NCBI GenBank assembly: GCA_964023205.1 | Contig: OZ026851.1 | Span: 19,413,528 to 19,477,527, forward strand | Source: Lutraria lutraria | Taxonomy: Eukaryota > Mollusca > Bivalvia > Venerida > Mactridae | Direction: 5' to 3' | DNA length: 64,000 nt | Shown here: positions 61,049 to 64,000 of the stretch, in pieces | Numbering within the stretch: position 1 is the stretch's first letter | Layout of the letters: every line of letters begins with the position of its first letter | Made by a program: the position numbers and the translations under genes | Notes under the pieces: generated by a model | Told to the model about the DNA's origin: nothing | The model's database searches: none | Seen by the model: the letters and a program-made list of their open reading frames with translations, nothing else

Positions 61049-62403
61049 TCGTGATGTTGTGATATTTACTAGTATATAATAATTTCAATCATTTTCACGC
61101 AGAGTGATATTTTATGAATTCGGTTACACGATGCTTATAGCTTTACATATTTTAACATGATTTCGGACGAGTAGGTTTTTCTAACACAAAATAAGTGTTC
61201 TATAGATTCTACACGAGTATGGCGGTTGCGTCATCCGTCTTATACTGACACCTATCTTAAGACGCATCAACATTCAATTTGGAACTTCCATTCATACCTG
61301 GTAGTGAACAGTCCGGGCAAAGTGCCGCTTGATTTTATTTGATTGTGGGAAGATAAATGGACTTTTTATATAATTGCAAACATTTATTTAGCACTATAAT
61401 TATTTGGTTATTTTGTACATTTTATTATATTCTTAGTTACGTCAAAATTTACATGGAAATTGAGTTGCAAATACATATTACTTTTCTTTATTAATTACAA
61501 CATATGATAAGGTTGGTTTATCATCGAGTTGGTATCTACACGTCAAGCCTTATCAGATCGCTGTGACACTTGTTTCGTTCAAAAGCATTAATTTAAAAGT
61601 GCACAAGATTCACAACAAATCATAAAAAAAACGTGAATAAATATCAGGATTTATTTTATTTCCTAGAATCATTAATAACTTAAATATAAATACGACAGAG
61701 TACGACATACGTCATTTTTACAGCGTCCCATTGTCGTATACAAATCGAAACAAGATTATGGCGAGATAATATGATGACATGATATGACGTCATTGATTAC
61801 AATAATTGTGATAATCAGTAGGAATAACTTCACGTGATAATTGTTATTTGTCTTCAAATTAAGGAAAATGTGGCAATGTTTATGTTCCACTGAAAACAGT
61901 TGTATTCCCTCAGAAAATTAATCGTTTGACAAGAGTAGAAGAAATCTGACAAATACAGATCAATAATCAAAGTATTGAAAATATTCAGGAAAACTGAACT
62001 TACTTATACAATGTTCTTGCACTGCAACATGGAACGGGAACCAGTTAAACAAATGCATGGCGGATGTAGAAAAATATAGTACTTTGGTCCGCATCAAATT
62101 TCATGCACGCCGAGCGAGTGACGGCTATGCGTATATGGAAGCCTTCTCTGATGTTTTTTTACGTTACAAGTTCATTGAGGCCGTTGGAAAATTAGACAAT
62201 ATTTTACACATAGTTTGAACAATCCATATTATAAACGGACTTATTCAATAGCAGTCTATTGCTTTATGGTATTTTTGATTGGTCTTCAAAGCAGTCCAAG
62301 TTTACTTATCGTCTGACAGAAAGTTGCTTATTCTAAAAGTTCTAGTTTTGATCTGTCTGATTAATCCTACTACAATGTATATTAGTATTACACTACATGT
62401 ATG
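61049..62403. other. No confident gene; dispersed repeat piece
   Basis: 62030-62130 shares GGGAACCAGTT with the 22.8-kb element and CCGAGCGAGTGACGGC with ~35195. A 54-codon plus-strand frame at 62056 overlaps these repeats, so it is not called. Confidence 0.4.
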
Positions 62404-63540
62404 TGCACATATAATATTTGATTTATCGTAAAATATTAGTTTTACACTATGAGCACATATAATAATTGATTTATCATACATTATTACGCTATGAGCACAT
62501 ATAATATTTAGTTTATCATACAGTATTACACTATGAGCACATATAATATTTAGTTTATCATACAGTATTACGCTATGAGCACATATAATATTTAGTTTAT
62601 CATACAGTATTACACTATGAGCACATATAATATTTAGTTTATCATACAGTATTACGCTATGAGCACATATACTATTTAGTTTATCATACAGTATTAGGCT
62701 ATGAGCACATATAATATTTAGTTTATCATACAGTATTACACTATGAGCACATATAATATTTAGTTTATCATACAGTATTACACTATGAGCACATATAATA
62801 TTTAGTTTATCATACAGTATTACACTATGAGCACATATAATATTTAGTTTATCATACAGTATTACACTATGAGCACATATAATATTTAGTTTATCATACA
62901 GTTTTACACTATGAGCACATATAATATTTAGTTTATCATACAGTATTACACTATGAGCACATATAAAATTTAGTTTATCATACAGTACTACACTATGAGC
63001 ACATATAATATTTAGTTTATCATACAGTATTACGCTATAAGCACATATAATATTTAGTTTATCATACAGTATTACGCTATGAGCACATATACTATTTAGT
63101 TTATCATACAGTATTACGCTATGAGCACATATAATATTTAGTTTATCATACAGTATTACGCTATGAGCACATATAATATTTAGTTTATCATACAGTATTA
63201 CGCTATGAGCACATATAATATTTAGTTTATCATAAAGTATTACGCTATGAGCACATATAATATTTAGTTTATCATACAGTATTACGCTATAAGCACATAT
63301 AATATTTAGTTTATCATACAGTATTACTCTATAAGCACATATAATATTTAGTTTATCATACAGTATTACGCTATGAGCACATATTATGTTTAGTTTATCA
63401 TACAGTATTACTCTATAAGCACATATAATATTTAGTTTATCATACAGTATTACGCTATAAGCACATGTAATATTTAGTTTATCATACAGTATTACACAAT
63501 GAGCACATATAATATTTAGTTTATCATACACAATTGTACT
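62404..63540. repeat. 42-bp minisatellite array
   Basis: About 26 copies of TTATCATACAGTATTACACT then ATGAGCACATATAATATTTAGT. Variants ACACTATGAG, ACGCTATGAG and ACGCTATAAG occur in runs. A 421-codon minus-strand frame of 14-residue repeats reflects the 42-bp length. Not related to the 42-bp array at 6.4 kb. Confidence 0.95.
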
Positions 63541-63659
63541 ACATGCACGTATAAGATTGGGTTTCACAATATACGTAATGTGTCAATATAATAAGGCAGT
63601 GTGGCAGACTAATTGCCACTCTGTTCGAATCACTGTCTCGCAGACAAAAATCTGTTTAC

Positions 63660-63799
63660 CTTGGACTCAGAGCAAATATTATTCTCCGTAAACTTCTCAC
63701 TGTGTGTTTGATGATAACACCATACTTGTATAATTACTGGACAATCTGTCACATTCCATTCACAGTAAAAACAACCCCAGTGCTTGACTTCGACACCTT
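63660..63799 (-). CDS. Candidate Cys-rich exon of an unidentified minus-strand gene
   Basis: The minus-strand acceptor CACATATCATTCAG| (AG 63801-63800) and donor GAGTCCAAG|GTAAAC (GT 63659-63658) bracket 140 nt, one frame fully open (entry phase 1, exit phase 0). It encodes 46 residues including KHWGCFYCEWNVTDCP and QVWCYHQTHSEKF, with five Cys (C-x2-C-x6-C-x7-C) and three Trp. This suggests a secreted or extracellular disulfide-bonded domain; the C-x2-C-x6-C start recalls three-finger (Ly6-like) domains, but that is only a guess. Upstream exons would be right of the window; the 42-bp array would be in the next intron. Confidence 0.42.
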
Positions 63800-63950
63800 C
63801 TGAATGATATGTGTACAATGTACTTGTGGTTACTTCATTAATTGGTTGATTTGTTTCCCCTGATACGATACTGATCTCATAATTATAGTGTACTATTTTG
63901 ACGGGGCACTTTTATGGCAAGATACTGGCAGGGGTTACTATATTGACAGA

Positions 63951-64000
63951 ACCGACTCCGTGGTCGAGTGGTTAAGGTTGCTGACTTCAAATCACTGAAA
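63951..64000 (+). mobile_element. tRNA-derived SINE head, cut by window end
   Basis: ACCGACTCCGTGGTCGAGTG then GTTAAGGTTGCTGACTTCAA, the same A-box head as the SINE at 24107. The remainder is outside the window. Confidence 0.7.

Noticed and set aside
62056..62217. 54-codon frame starting MADVEKYSTL
   Set aside because: It overlaps dispersed repeat segments also present near 22.8 and 35.2 kb, so it is probably repeat DNA.
62302..63567. 421-codon minus-strand frame
   Set aside because: It is the 42-bp array read in a stop-free frame (14-residue repeats).

Overview
The window is AT-rich eukaryotic DNA with spliced genes, LINE and SINE remnants, MITE-like inverted repeats and very many minisatellite arrays. 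Several dispersed motifs are typical of bivalve molluscs: the AGGGCCATAACTC and GACCTAGTTTTTGACC repeats, the AGAGGGCCATGATGGCCCT element end, and a tRNA-derived SINE starting CCGTGGTCGAGTGGTTAA. I therefore read it as a bivalve nuclear scaffold; the species cannot be told. A 200-base run of N (7222-7421) is an assembly gap.

Layout. 1-2.4 kb: two related arrays with a palindromic TATACACGTGTATA core flank two decayed tRNA-Ala-like genes. 2.5-6.3 kb: candidate minus-strand exons and small inverted-repeat elements. 6.3-11.5 kb: five arrays (42, 41, 17, 34 and ~26 bp). 12.4-16.3 kb: bivalve dispersed elements, one inserted inside another, ending in conserved nested hairpins. 16.3-19.6 kb: a 36-bp array abutting a broken minus-strand LINE reverse transcriptase. 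20.2-26.1 kb: nested TIR elements, a probable minus-strand membrane-protein gene (last two exons with matching phase), a SINE, a hammerhead-ribozyme motif and a 27-bp array. 26.9-33.9 kb: the 3' part of a plus-strand LINE followed by a 4.9-kb 33-bp array. 35.2-39.2 kb: 31-bp and 56-bp arrays and a 146-bp-arm palindrome. 40.1-43.5 kb: the best gene here, a three-exon PLAC8/cornifelin-family gene of 120 residues. 44-64 kb: MITEs, 21-, 38-, 24- and 42-bp arrays, a frameshifted DUF3504 (Crypton-like) fragment, a ~500-bp segmental duplication, and isolated candidate exons of genes running out of the window.

About 17 kb (roughly a quarter) is tandem repeat in 17 arrays, most of them unrelated families. 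The long open frames inside them (up to 1177 codons) come from unit lengths divisible by three and are not genes. Nothing here is an operon or a defence system. The unusual content is the density of arrays, their position against transposon ends, the ribozyme motif, and nested mobile elements.
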